64,000 bases of DNA from an uncultured Pseudothermotoga sp. GTDB lineage: Bacteria > Thermotogota > Thermotogae > Thermotogales > DSM-5069. Of this stretch, positions 56,239-64,000 are shown piece by piece. The notes beneath the pieces were generated by a model. That model saw nothing but the letters and a program-made list of their open reading frames with translations. It was not told the origin of the DNA and made no database searches. The first letter of the stretch is position 1. Each line of letters opens with the position of its first letter. Position numbers and translations under genes: made by a program. Location: positions 62,001 through 126,000 of the forward strand of contig CALKJI010000005.1 of assembly GCA_937995655.1 (NCBI GenBank), written 5' to 3'.

Positions 56239-57273
56239 ATGAACCTCGGTCTTTTGGATGCACTCGATCAACTTGAAGAAGAAAAAGGTATATCAAAAGA
56301 TGAAATAATACAAATATTGGAAAAGGCTCTGGTAAGTGCCTACAAGAAAAACTTTGGTACAGCGAAGAATGTTGATGTAAAAATAGACAGGATGACGGGC
56401 GATATCCAGCTTTTTCAAGTTTTCGATGTGGTAGAGGTAGCTCAAGACCAACTGACACAGATAAGCCTTCAAGAGGCAAAAAAGATCGATCCTCTGGCTG
56501 AAATAGGTAAAAAGATCTACAAGAAGATGAGTGTAAAGAATTTTGGTAGAATAGCAGCACAGACTGCAAAGCAAGTCTTGATACAAAGAATAAGAGAACT
56601 TGAAAAGGAAAGACAGTATGAACATTACTCGGAACTCTCTGGAAGTGTTATCACCGCTGAAGTCATAAGAGTTACTTCCGACTGGGCGGACATAAGGGTT
56701 GGAAAGATAGAAACCAGATTGCCTAAGAAGGAATGGATCGGTAATGAAACGATAAAGGCTGGTGATTTGATAAAGGTCTACGTGGAAAATGTTATCAAAG
56801 ACAAAAAAGGCCCTAAGATAATAGTTAGTCGCGCCGCGCCAGAGTTTGTTGCAGGTCTGTTAAAACTTGAAGTTCCAGAGGTTGAGAATGGTATAGTACA
56901 GATTAAGGCAATTGCGAGGGAGCCTGGAGTCAGAACCAAGATTGCGGTCATAACAACAAATCCTCAAGTTGATCCCGTTGGTGCATGTATTGGTGAGGGA
57001 GGCAGCCGTATAGTAGCCATACTCAAGGAACTGAAGGGCGAAAAGGTTGATATTTTCAGGTGGTCTGAAGACCCAAGACAATTGATAGCGAATGCATTGG
57101 CACCCGCATCGGCAACAAATGTTGAAATACTGGATTTCGAAAGGAAAGCTGCACGCGTTTTGGTACCACCAACACAGCTCTCGTTAGCCATAGGCAAAGG
57201 AGGTCAAAATGCCAGGCTTGCTGCCAAGCTGACAGGTTGGAAGATAGATATAAAGCCCGTAATGAACCTGTGA
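56239..57273 (+). CDS. nusA: Transcription termination/antitermination protein NusA
   Basis: 344 residues: N-terminal RNA-polymerase-binding domain (ILEKALVSAYKKNFG), S1 domain (GSVITAEVIRVTSDWADIRVG), and two KH domains (GACIGEGGSRIVAILKEL and LAIGKGGQNARLAAKLTGW). It lacks the acidic C-terminal repeats of E. coli NusA, as is usual outside proteobacteria. NusA promotes pausing and hairpin-dependent termination, which is relevant to the arginine attenuator in this genome. AAGGAGGTG precedes the start. Confidence 0.96.
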   Translation: MNLGLLDALDQLEEEKGISKDEIIQILEKALVSAYKKNFGTAKNVDVKIDRMTGDIQLFQVFDVVEVAQDQLTQISLQEAKKIDPLAEIGKKIYKKMSVKNFGRIAAQTAKQVLIQRIRELEKERQYEHYSELSGSVITAEVIRVTSDWADIRVGKIETRLPKKEWIGNETIKAGDLIKVYVENVIKDKKGPKIIVSRAAPEFVAGLLKLEVPEVENGIVQIKAIAREPGVRTKIAVITTNPQVDPVGACIGEGGSRIVAILKELKGEKVDIFRWSEDPRQLIANALAPASATNVEILDFERKAARVLVPPTQLSLAIGKGGQNARLAAKLTGWKIDIKPVMNL

Positions 57274-57286
57274 AAGGAGGATAGAC

Positions 57287-57748
57287 GTGATCTACGAGTC
57301 TTTGAGGAAAGAACTTCGTTCAAAAAAGTACAGAATGACCGCCCAAAGGGAGATCGTTTTAAAGATCTTTGCTGAATCTGGAGAAAAACACCTTGGTGCC
57401 GAGGATGTGTACAGAAGATTGATTGAAAAAAGATACAGAATCAGCAAAGCAACAGTTTACAGGACAGTAGAACTACTCTCGAAACTTGGATTTCTCAGAA
57501 GACTGGAATTTGGTGAAGGTGTTTATAGGTACGAACTGGCGACTCCCGAGTCGGAAACACTTCATCAGCACGTCATATGTAAAACATGCGGTGAGCTCAT
57601 AGAGATAGACGAAAGAACGGTGAAAGACCTGGTAAGAAACGTGGAGGAAAAAACAGGATATCAAGTAAACGATTACGACATAAAATTCTACGGTTTATGC
57701 CCCAGGTGCCAAAGTAGGAAAACCGCTAACATGGAAAAGAGTATATAA
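57287..57748 (+). CDS. Fur-family metalloregulator
   Basis: 153 residues. An N-terminal winged helix (KYRMTAQREIVLKIF...RISKATVYRTVELLSKLGFL) and a dimer/metal domain with HQHVICKTCGELIEI and LCPRCQ, i.e. two CxxC pairs for a structural zinc. Whether it senses Fe, Zn, Mn or peroxide cannot be decided from sequence. GTG start behind AAAGGAGG, 13 bases after nusA. Its 3' end overlaps the converging comEC gene by 61 bases. Confidence 0.9.
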   Translation: MIYESLRKELRSKKYRMTAQREIVLKIFAESGEKHLGAEDVYRRLIEKRYRISKATVYRTVELLSKLGFLRRLEFGEGVYRYELATPESETLHQHVICKTCGELIEIDERTVKDLVRNVEEKTGYQVNDYDIKFYGLCPRCQSRKTANMEKSI

Positions 57749-58974
57749 CCAGCTAAGCCAAGTGATAAATTTGGAAAAAGAGAAGAAAGTTCTACCATCT
57801 TCTTAATAAGGTACACAAAGGGCGTTGCACCAGTCAACAGAGCTTGTGCGATTCTGTTCAAATCAAGTATCCTCAGAATATTTGAAAGAAAACCAATCCA
57901 AATGATCGGTGTAGTCAAGAATGTTGCAGGAAGACTGATAAAGACAGTCAGAAGGTTTAGAGACGAAAATATGCTTAGAAAAGGTGCAACGCCAATAAAA
58001 GCCGCTGTTGATATGGTCAAGTTCTTAAGCAGGAAATTATATTTCTTGATCCTTTCCTGAACGATTAATATTGCACTCGTTGCAGAATAGCTCATCAAAA
58101 ACGATGGAGACAAGATAGAATAAGGCTCAATCAAAAGATTAATCGTACCAACAAATCCAAGGACATTGAGAGATTCTACAGGATAATCTGTGATCTTAAA
58201 AATATTCCATACAATTAACATCATTGCTGACCTAAAGGCCGATGCTGTTGGACCTGTGCTGAGTGCGAAAAGTAGTGCAACCGAACAGTTTATAATCCTT
58301 CTCAAAAGAAATCTGTAGGTGAAAAAGCTTACTATTATGTCGGAAAAAGCATAAATTATTCCAACATGAAGGCCCGACACAGCAAACAGGTGTGCTAAAC
58401 CACTCTGTCTCAATTGTAGAGATTCAGACCTATCATATTCTGCTTCACTGAACAACAGTCCATTAACTATTTTGCCCAGGTCACCCAATGTATCTAAAAC
58501 AAATTTCTTGCTCTGTTCTTTAAAATCCTGAAGTGTCGCAAGAATTCTTGAAAAACCTTTCAAAATCTGTGTGAGGCCCGCGCAAAACATCGGTTCAAGT
58601 GTATAACGCGGATATGCAGGAGAAATTGATAGGTTACCATAAGCGTATATTTGTTCTCCCACATTGAGATCTTTCGTTTTTATTTTAACTTGATGATTCA
58701 GATATCTCCACCGGTCTTTAGAATAAACTTTGACATTGGTCACCATAGCGTAGTTCGATTTCTTGGATACAACTAATCCAACAAGTTCGACTTGTTTTGA
58801 ATCAATCTTTGGAAGAGCAATTAAGAAACCTATCATAACAGAGATCGCATAGATTTTTGCTGCCTTTGATTTGAAAAGAAAAAGTGTGGCAAAGAATAAA
58901 ATGATTGAGAAAACTGGGGCTGCCAAGACCCCAGTTGAGATTCCAATGAAAAGGATGAGCCAGAAATACTTCAT
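57688..58974 (-). CDS. comEC: ComEC/Rec2-type DNA-uptake membrane channel
   Basis: 428 residues with about ten membrane helices. The competence core is clear: GLLFSEAEYDRSESLQLRQSGLAHLFAVSGLHVGI, then TGPTASAFRSAMMLIVW. It has a short N-terminal OB-like part (VELVGLVVSKKSNYAMVTNVKV) but lacks the C-terminal metallo-beta-lactamase domain of long ComEC. It should pass single-stranded DNA through the inner membrane; pilT elsewhere in the window would be a natural partner. ATGA overlap with the phosphoglycerate mutase gene. Confidence 0.88.
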   Translation of the reverse strand: MKYFWLILFIGISTGVLAAPVFSIILFFATLFLFKSKAAKIYAISVMIGFLIALPKIDSKQVELVGLVVSKKSNYAMVTNVKVYSKDRWRYLNHQVKIKTKDLNVGEQIYAYGNLSISPAYPRYTLEPMFCAGLTQILKGFSRILATLQDFKEQSKKFVLDTLGDLGKIVNGLLFSEAEYDRSESLQLRQSGLAHLFAVSGLHVGIIYAFSDIIVSFFTYRFLLRRIINCSVALLFALSTGPTASAFRSAMMLIVWNIFKITDYPVESLNVLGFVGTINLLIEPYSILSPSFLMSYSATSAILIVQERIKKYNFLLKNLTISTAAFIGVAPFLSIFSSLNLLTVFISLPATFLTTPIIWIGFLSNILRILDLNRIAQALLTGATPFVYLIKKMVELSSLFPNLSLGLAGYILFSMLAVFLLWHLGHKP

Positions 58975-60179
58975 GCACCGAACTTTTCAAGCCTTAGACC
59001 GTGGGAAAGTATCAGTGACATTGCATCCACAGCATATATAGTTCCTAAGCTGCCTCTTGCGCATTCAAATTCATCGAAGGATCTACTCAATCCCTTTCTA
59101 GTGTAAGGGGACCAAATCATGAAAGGTACAGCATGCCAGCTATGAGATTTCAAAATCGCTGGCGTAGAATGGTCGCCTGTTACCACTAAGACATCAGGTT
59201 TGAGGGAAAGTATCTGTGGTATTAGACTGTCTACCTCTTCAATAACGTGAACTTTGGAATCAAAGTCCCCGTCTTCTCCATAAGAATCGGTTTTCTTAAC
59301 ATGGAAATAAAAGAAATCGTACTTGTCCCATGAGTTCTTGAGTGTGTTCACTTCATCTTGGATCGTGACGCCTGTTTCGAGAACCTCCATGCCCACCAGT
59401 TTAGCTATGCCCTTGTACATTGGATAAGTTGCGATAGCACAGGCCCTCAATTTGTAGACCTGTGGAAATTGAGGGAGCCTTGGGTACTTTGAAAAACCTC
59501 TGATCAGTGCAAAGTTCATCTTTTGCTCATCAGAAAGAACACTACCGATCTGTTCCATCAGTTCATTCACTACTTCAGAAGTCTTTTTTGCCTCTTCACA
59601 CAAGGGTTCTGTGAAAAGAATTGGTTTACCTTCCTTCTGTGGATCGGCATCGGTCAATCTGTCATCAAGGTCCTCACCAGTAAGTTTGACTACAAAGCGG
59701 TGTTCTTTACCAGGATAGAAAGTCACTCTAACATCCTTTATCTCTTTGATAGACTTGGAGAGTTTCTCTACTACTTTTGAGCTTTCCTCTGTGGATGGTC
59801 TGCCGGCTCTTCTGTCCACCACAATACCATCCCGAATGGTTGCAAAGTTTGCCCTCGCAACAACATCTTTTTCACCTACAGGAACATTTGAACCCAAGGC
59901 TTCTAGGATACCCCTACCTATTTGATATTTCACTGGATCATAGCCAAACAATGCCAAGTGGCCCGGTCCACTACCAGGTGTGATGCCCGCTAAGACAGGT
60001 ATCGTCTGGCCTAAGTCAGATTCCGTTGCCAACCTGTCTAAATTTGGTGTCTTGGCCTTTTGCAAGGCCGTTTTGCCATCTTTTGGTAGGTCTCCAATAC
60101 CATCCATGACAAGTAGGACAATTTTACTCTGCCCTGGCTGAACAATTTCACTCAAAATTTGTTGCCTGTCATAATTCAT
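58971..60179 (-). CDS. apgM: 2,3-bisphosphoglycerate-independent phosphoglycerate mutase (archaeal type)
   Basis: Alkaline-phosphatase superfamily enzyme interconverting 3- and 2-phosphoglycerate. 402 residues with LLVMDGIGDLP (first metal Asp), TPNLDRLATESDLGQTIPV, GITPGSGPGHLALFGYDP with the phosphoryl Ser, FYFHVKKTDSYGEDGDF and VVTGDHSTPAILKSHSWHAVP. This matches the short archaeal aPGAM group rather than the ~510-residue bacterial GpmI. ATG at 60179 behind GGAGGTGATG. Confidence 0.93.
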   Translation of the reverse strand: MNYDRQQILSEIVQPGQSKIVLLVMDGIGDLPKDGKTALQKAKTPNLDRLATESDLGQTIPVLAGITPGSGPGHLALFGYDPVKYQIGRGILEALGSNVPVGEKDVVARANFATIRDGIVVDRRAGRPSTEESSKVVEKLSKSIKEIKDVRVTFYPGKEHRFVVKLTGEDLDDRLTDADPQKEGKPILFTEPLCEEAKKTSEVVNELMEQIGSVLSDEQKMNFALIRGFSKYPRLPQFPQVYKLRACAIATYPMYKGIAKLVGMEVLETGVTIQDEVNTLKNSWDKYDFFYFHVKKTDSYGEDGDFDSKVHVIEEVDSLIPQILSLKPDVLVVTGDHSTPAILKSHSWHAVPFMIWSPYTRKGLSRSFDEFECARGSLGTIYAVDAMSLILSHGLRLEKFGA

Positions 60180-60183
60180 TCCA

Positions 60184-61812
60184 TCACCTCCACTGCGCTC
60201 GAAAAGTTGAATAGATCTCTTCAAAAAATTTATTACCTGTGTTCACACTGAGATCTGTGGACAGAGCCTTTAAGAGTTCAATGAAGAAATCACTCCCTTT
60301 TTCCACTTTAAAATCCAGATCTTCAAAAGAAAAACTCTCTTCCTCGAGCTTAGATACCCTCTTAGCAAAGTTCCAATGATACTCTTGAAGATCCGGTACC
60401 ACATCATTTATGAAGCTGGAAAGTTCGAAGCCTTTGTTTGACTTTACATGAAAAAGAAGCCTTGTGAGTCCTACTCCAACAGCCAGCATTATACCGCTGC
60501 CATACATTGCAACAGTTGCTTTTGTAACATTCTTTTCCATTTCGAAGGGATCTTCAGCACTCGCTAAAAGAATAGCTAAGATTATATCAAGCCACTTTAC
60601 AGTATCTGTGAGTGTATCTTGTACAGGGAAGAAGCCATCTTTGAGCATTTCGATTCTATCGCCATCTTTGATAAAATGTGCCAGTTTGTGTACATCGAGG
60701 CTCAATCCATCCATGGAAGATTTCACTTTTTTGACCCTCTCGCTCATGAAATCGGGGATAAACACCGAACCATCCCATTCTCTTAGAAACAAGACCAGCT
60801 CATCTATCTTTTCTCTGTAATCCCTTGATAGGTCCCCGAGTAATGAATGAGCTTCTCTCCTGTCAATGAAGAATGTCAGGAGTACTTGGTTATATATGAT
60901 CATTTGATTATCATCGATCTGCCGTGCTTGGTCTACAATCTCCTTTGCCTGTTCGTAAAATCCCAATCGTCTTAGCGTCAAGGCATATTCGTTGAGGAAA
61001 GAACTGTTTTGCGGTTCTTTGTTAACAAGCTGTTTGAGGATACCCATAGCTTCAAAATGCTTCCCCAACTTGGAAAGTGTGTGTGCAAGATTGAATGCAC
61101 TGTTTGAATCCTTGGGGTCGATCTCTAAAGCTTTTTTCAATGACTTCTCAGCATATTCATATCTTTGAAGTATGTTACAAGCCACACCCAACCTTGAATA
61201 AGCTTGAGAGAACTGAGGATCAAGCTGTGTTATCGTTTGATAGAAGTCACAAGCTTGTCTTATTTCACCAAGTTCCATGTAGCAGTCACCAATTCTCAGA
61301 AGAGGAAGCAAGAAGGTATTGTCGAGTTCAAAGGCTTTCTGGTATTCTAAGATGGCATCTTCCAATTCCCTCTTTGCTCTGAGGATATTTCCAAGCTCAT
61401 AATGACCCAAAACAAATTTCTCATTCTTTGAGACACTGGATCTTAGAAAAATTTCCGCTAGTTCGTAATTTTTCAGTTTGGACGCGATCAACCCTTTGAA
61501 GAAATCATATCTGTAGTCTTCACCGAATCTCTTTACTTTTTCTAACCATATCTGGGCAGATTCCAGATCATCACTGTTGAGTGAGATCTTGACCTTTTCA
61601 TAGTAAAAGTATACAAGATAAGATTCGTAATATTGGTCTCTGGACAACTCGCATTGTGCTTCAAGTCCACGAATTACAATATCGATTGGGATTTGGTTTG
61701 TATCGACTATCACAGGGAAATCCTCAACTAATATGGGTAACTTTATTGGAAGGTTTGATCTCTTAGCTTTTTCAGGATCGAGTGGTAGATAAATAATCGC
61801 TTTGATACTCAT
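60184..61812 (-). CDS. TPR-repeat protein
   Basis: 542 residues. Roughly residues 60-320 are tandem tetratricopeptide repeats, for example GHYELGNILRAKRELEDAILEYQKAFELD and AYSRLGVACNILQRYEYAEKSLKKALEIDP. The first 50 and last 200 residues are not recognised; the tail has a hydrophobic stretch (KATVAMYGSGIMLAVGVGLTRLLF). Probably a scaffold protein. The ATG at 61812 follows AGGAGG; a TTG one codon earlier overlaps that site. It overlaps the GTPase gene upstream by 41 bases. Confidence 0.8.
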   Translation of the reverse strand: MSIKAIIYLPLDPEKAKRSNLPIKLPILVEDFPVIVDTNQIPIDIVIRGLEAQCELSRDQYYESYLVYFYYEKVKISLNSDDLESAQIWLEKVKRFGEDYRYDFFKGLIASKLKNYELAEIFLRSSVSKNEKFVLGHYELGNILRAKRELEDAILEYQKAFELDNTFLLPLLRIGDCYMELGEIRQACDFYQTITQLDPQFSQAYSRLGVACNILQRYEYAEKSLKKALEIDPKDSNSAFNLAHTLSKLGKHFEAMGILKQLVNKEPQNSSFLNEYALTLRRLGFYEQAKEIVDQARQIDDNQMIIYNQVLLTFFIDRREAHSLLGDLSRDYREKIDELVLFLREWDGSVFIPDFMSERVKKVKSSMDGLSLDVHKLAHFIKDGDRIEMLKDGFFPVQDTLTDTVKWLDIILAILLASAEDPFEMEKNVTKATVAMYGSGIMLAVGVGLTRLLFHVKSNKGFELSSFINDVVPDLQEYHWNFAKRVSKLEEESFSFEDLDFKVEKGSDFFIELLKALSTDLSVNTGNKFFEEIYSTFRAQWR

Positions 61813-62572
61813 CAACCTCCTGAGGAAATTCGAAAGTGAATTTTCCCATCTTTCCCTGCGCGATTGAATTGAACAAATTCACCATAGCCCTCTTTTTATC
61901 CGGTTGACCTCCTTTGATGATCATCTTTTTCTCCAGTGCATACTGTTCAAGATATTCCTCCAAGTTTGCATTTTCAATCTTCATGGCTTTACTATATATT
62001 TCAAAGGCTCTCTCTATAACCTTTGGCGGTACCATGTCCACAGTGAGACTTCCAACAAGCAGAAGCTTCGCACCAAGGTCTGTACTCCAAAGGTCTGGTA
62101 GAAGTAAGCCCGGTGTATCCAATACTTTGAATTTATCGGCAACAGAAAACCACTGTATACCTTTTGTTATACCAGGTATCGCGCCAACTTGAGCCGATTT
62201 GGTTCCTTTCAATTTATTTATGAAGGTCGATTTTCCAACATTTGGGACGCCCACAACTATGACGAAACCATTTCTTTGAACAAATTTTGTTATGAATTCG
62301 ATAACTTTTTCTCTCTGAGTATATTTGTTGAAAAGGAAGACCTGTTCATTCAATTTTTCAAAAAATTCTTTCCAGAGAATCACTCCATCATCGAGAGCCA
62401 GATCTGATTTCGTCATGACTATAACACTTTTCTTTGCTTTGATAGGATTCCTGCTGTAGGAACGGGTGGCAGCTGGAGCCCTTGCATCCAGTAATTCAAC
62501 GACTAGATCAATATTTTTCCTGAGGCGTTCTATCAATTTTGAAGCCTTTGCCATGTGCCCGGGGTACCACAT
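61772..62572 (-). CDS. RbgA/YlqF-type ribosome-assembly GTPase
   Basis: 266 residues with circularly permuted GTPase motifs: G4 MTKSDL near residue 55, G1 GVPNVGKSTFINKL near 110, G2 PGITKG and G3 DTPGLLLPD. The start MWYPGHMAKA is the RbgA signature. Family role: late maturation of the 50S subunit. Strong AAAGGAGG before the ATG. Confidence 0.93.
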   Translation of the reverse strand: MWYPGHMAKASKLIERLRKNIDLVVELLDARAPAATRSYSRNPIKAKKSVIVMTKSDLALDDGVILWKEFFEKLNEQVFLFNKYTQREKVIEFITKFVQRNGFVIVVGVPNVGKSTFINKLKGTKSAQVGAIPGITKGIQWFSVADKFKVLDTPGLLLPDLWSTDLGAKLLLVGSLTVDMVPPKVIERAFEIYSKAMKIENANLEEYLEQYALEKKMIIKGGQPDKKRAMVNLFNSIAQGKMGKFTFEFPQEVDEYQSDYLSTTRS

Positions 62573-62592
62573 CGGGAAAACCTCCTTTAAAA

Positions 62593-62621
62593 TTGTATAC
62601 CAATATGTGTTTTTCTATACT
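62593..62621 (+). promoter_or_regulatory. Promoter of the glgD-glgC operon
   Basis: TTGTAT (62593-62598), 17-base spacer, TATACT (62616-62621), 31 bases before the TTG start. It shares the short gap with the divergent GTPase gene. Confidence 0.55.
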
Positions 62622-62652
62622 CAGATGATAGAATTAAATTGGAGGGGTTTTC

Positions 62653-63759
62653 TTGAGAATTCTGGGTTTGATTCTTGCCGGAGGCCATAGTGAATCTCTT
62701 CGTTCACTCGTTGCAAAGCGAGCCAGTGCAGCCTTACCTGTTTTCGGCAAGTACCGAGCCATCGATTTCACTCTAAGCAATATGGTCAACGCAGGGATCA
62801 GAAAGGTTGGTGTTCTGACTCAGTACAATCCCCGTAGCCTGATGGACCACCTTGGTTCTGGTAAGGAGTGGGATCTTGACAGAAAAAACGGAGGACTGTT
62901 CATATTACAGCCGTACGTTAGCCAAGAGGGATCTTACTGGTACAAGGGGACAGCTGATGCAATATTTCAAAATATGACACTGCTCAGAAGAGGAGAGGAA
63001 GACTACATTCTGATTGGCTCGGGTGATCATATTTATAAAATAGACTTTTCTCGAGTCTTTGATTTTCATCTTTCGAACGATGCTGATATAACGCTTTTGG
63101 TAAAAGAATTAGATGATACCTATAATTTGTCACAGTATGGAATAGTCGAATTATCTGGAAATCGGATAACCAATATAGAGGAAAAACCACAAAAACCCAA
63201 GACAAACATAGGTTTTCTTGGGATCTATTTTATGAATAAGTATCTTCTCATGGAGCTTTTGTACAACTATGTCACAAAGGGCGAAACGGATCTTCTGAGC
63301 ATTGTAACCTCACAGTTGGATAGATTGAGGGTTTGTGGATATCTTTTCAACGGGTATTGGAGAAATGTGAAAAAGGGAATTGATGAATACTTTCGTATAA
63401 ATATGGATGGTTTGAAAAAAGAAGTGCGCGAGGAACTCTTTTACAAGTATGGCAAGATTTACACAAAATTGAAGGATCTTCCACCACCTAAGATTGGCAG
63501 CACTGCAATCGTGAAAAATTCCATATTGTCTGATGGTTGTATCGTCAATGGAACTGTAGAGAACTCCATATTGTTCAGGGGAGTCTATGTAAAAGCCGGT
63601 GCTACAATTGTAAACTCTGTTATAATGCAGGATACTGTTATTGAAGAAGGGGCAATCGTCAAAAACGCCGTCCTTGATAAGGAAGTCCTCATAAGACAAG
63701 AATCACGCCTTGTGGGCAGAGATTCTATAGCCATTTTGGAAAAAAGAGCAGTGCTCTGA
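62653..63759 (+). CDS. glgD: Glucose-1-phosphate adenylyltransferase, GlgD-type subunit
   Basis: 368 residues of the ADP-glucose pyrophosphorylase family. The nucleotide loop reads [28 protein letters not shown], in which the GxGxRL and KPAVP residues of catalytic GlgC are altered, as in the regulatory GlgD subunits of Firmicutes. [13 protein letters not shown], a nucleotidyltransferase fold and a left-handed beta-helix C-terminal domain ([20 protein letters not shown]) are present. It starts with TTG after GGAGGGG and is followed 10 bases later by glgC, with which it should form a mixed tetramer for glycogen synthesis. Confidence 0.88.
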   Translation: MRILGLILAGGHSESLRSLVAKRASAALPVFGKYRAIDFTLSNMVNAGIRKVGVLTQYNPRSLMDHLGSGKEWDLDRKNGGLFILQPYVSQEGSYWYKGTADAIFQNMTLLRRGEEDYILIGSGDHIYKIDFSRVFDFHLSNDADITLLVKELDDTYNLSQYGIVELSGNRITNIEEKPQKPKTNIGFLGIYFMNKYLLMELLYNYVTKGETDLLSIVTSQLDRLRVCGYLFNGYWRNVKKGIDEYFRINMDGLKKEVREELFYKYGKIYTKLKDLPPPKIGSTAIVKNSILSDGCIVNGTVENSILFRGVYVKAGATIVNSVIMQDTVIEEGAIVKNAVLDKEVLIRQESRLVGRDSIAILEKRAVL

Positions 63760-63769
63760 GGTGGTTAAG

Positions 63770-64000
63770 ATGAGGAATGTTCTTGCGCTTATTCTTGCTG
63801 GAGGGCATGGTAAGAGGTTAGGTATCCTAACAGAAAAGATAGCAAAGCCAGCAGTACCATTTGGGGGTAAGTACCGATTGATTGATTTCACTTTAAGTAA
63901 CTGTGTGAATTCTGGGATCTACCAAGTGGGTGTTCTCACGCAGTATCGCCCTCATCTACTCAATAATCACATTAACATTGGCAGACCTTGGGATCTGGAC
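63770..64000 (+). CDS. glgC: Glucose-1-phosphate adenylyltransferase, catalytic subunit (cut by window end)
   Basis: The first 77 codons are visible: [31 protein letters not shown] holds the full GxGxRL...KPAxPFGGKYR active loop missing from the upstream paralogue, followed by [13 protein letters not shown] and [15 protein letters not shown]. It makes ADP-glucose from glucose-1-phosphate and ATP. ATG behind GAGGTGG. Confidence 0.93.
   Translation, partial: MRNVLALILAGGHGKRLGILTEKIAKPAVPFGGKYRLIDFTLSNCVNSGIYQVGVLTQYRPHLLNNHINIGRPWDLD

Overview
The window reads as a stretch of chromosome from a thermophilic bacterium of the Thermotogota, most probably a Pseudothermotoga-like member. This is inferred from gene content: a argG-H-C-J-B-D cluster in the order I recall for Thermotoga, a DUF4438 protein, flagellar and MreB genes together, carbohydrate ABC importers, AT-leaning composition and frequent TTG/GTG starts. 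I could not confirm it by search. Genes are tightly packed, with many ATGA or TTGA stop/start overlaps, in blocks on both strands. No CRISPR array, IS element or prophage was seen.

Layout. 1-4.0 kb: end of a VWA-type protein and an unknown partner gene, then on the minus strand a D-Ala-D-Ala ligase followed by a diverged sliding-clamp-like protein, and on the plus strand an SLT-like lipoprotein. 4.1-8.2 kb: tRNA-Glu, then a DUF438/hemerythrin/PAS sensor, a DUF1858 protein, a Cu+ P-type ATPase and a CopZ-like chaperone. 8.2-19.8 kb: a long arginine operon argGHCJBD-carAB, preceded by a leader that encodes an Arg-rich 32-residue peptide and folds into alternative hairpins ending in an intrinsic terminator. 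It looks like a classical ribosome-mediated attenuator. 19.8-28.7 kb: recJ, a RuvX-like gene whose 3' end runs into tRNA-Arg(CCG), mreB, and a flagellar rod/P-ring/L-ring set. 28.7-37.1 kb, minus strand: Mut7-C protein, multi-GAF histidine kinase, response regulator, ileS, pilT, prfA.

37.2-41.4 kb: an intact sugar-type ABC importer (binding protein and two permeases) followed by a NamZ-type exo-N-acetylmuramidase, suggesting uptake of peptidoglycan sugars. 41.4-47.3 kb: a DUF362/ferredoxin protein behind a perfect palindrome over its -10 box, a broken zinc-ribbon gene, isoaspartyl dipeptidase, and a second ABC importer whose binding protein and first permease carry several independent lesions while the second permease stays open. 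47.6-55.6 kb: an HD-GYP signalling protein, a small beta-barrel-like protein, DUF4438, an MFS transporter, an endonuclease III-like glycosylase and a transglutaminase-fold exported protein. 55.6-57.7 kb: tRNA-Ser, rimP, nusA, fur-family regulator. 57.7-62.6 kb, minus strand: RbgA-like GTPase, TPR protein, cofactor-independent phosphoglycerate mutase, ComEC. 62.6-64 kb: glgD and the start of glgC for glycogen synthesis.

The most interesting item is the arginine leader (about 8399-8580). Translation of its Arg codons would decide between a 5' hairpin and a competing helix whose far arm abuts and slightly overlaps the terminator, so charged tRNA-Arg would set transcription of eight genes leading to arginine and carbamoyl phosphate. 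The second is the decaying ABC importer, which records gene loss next to an intact paralogous system.
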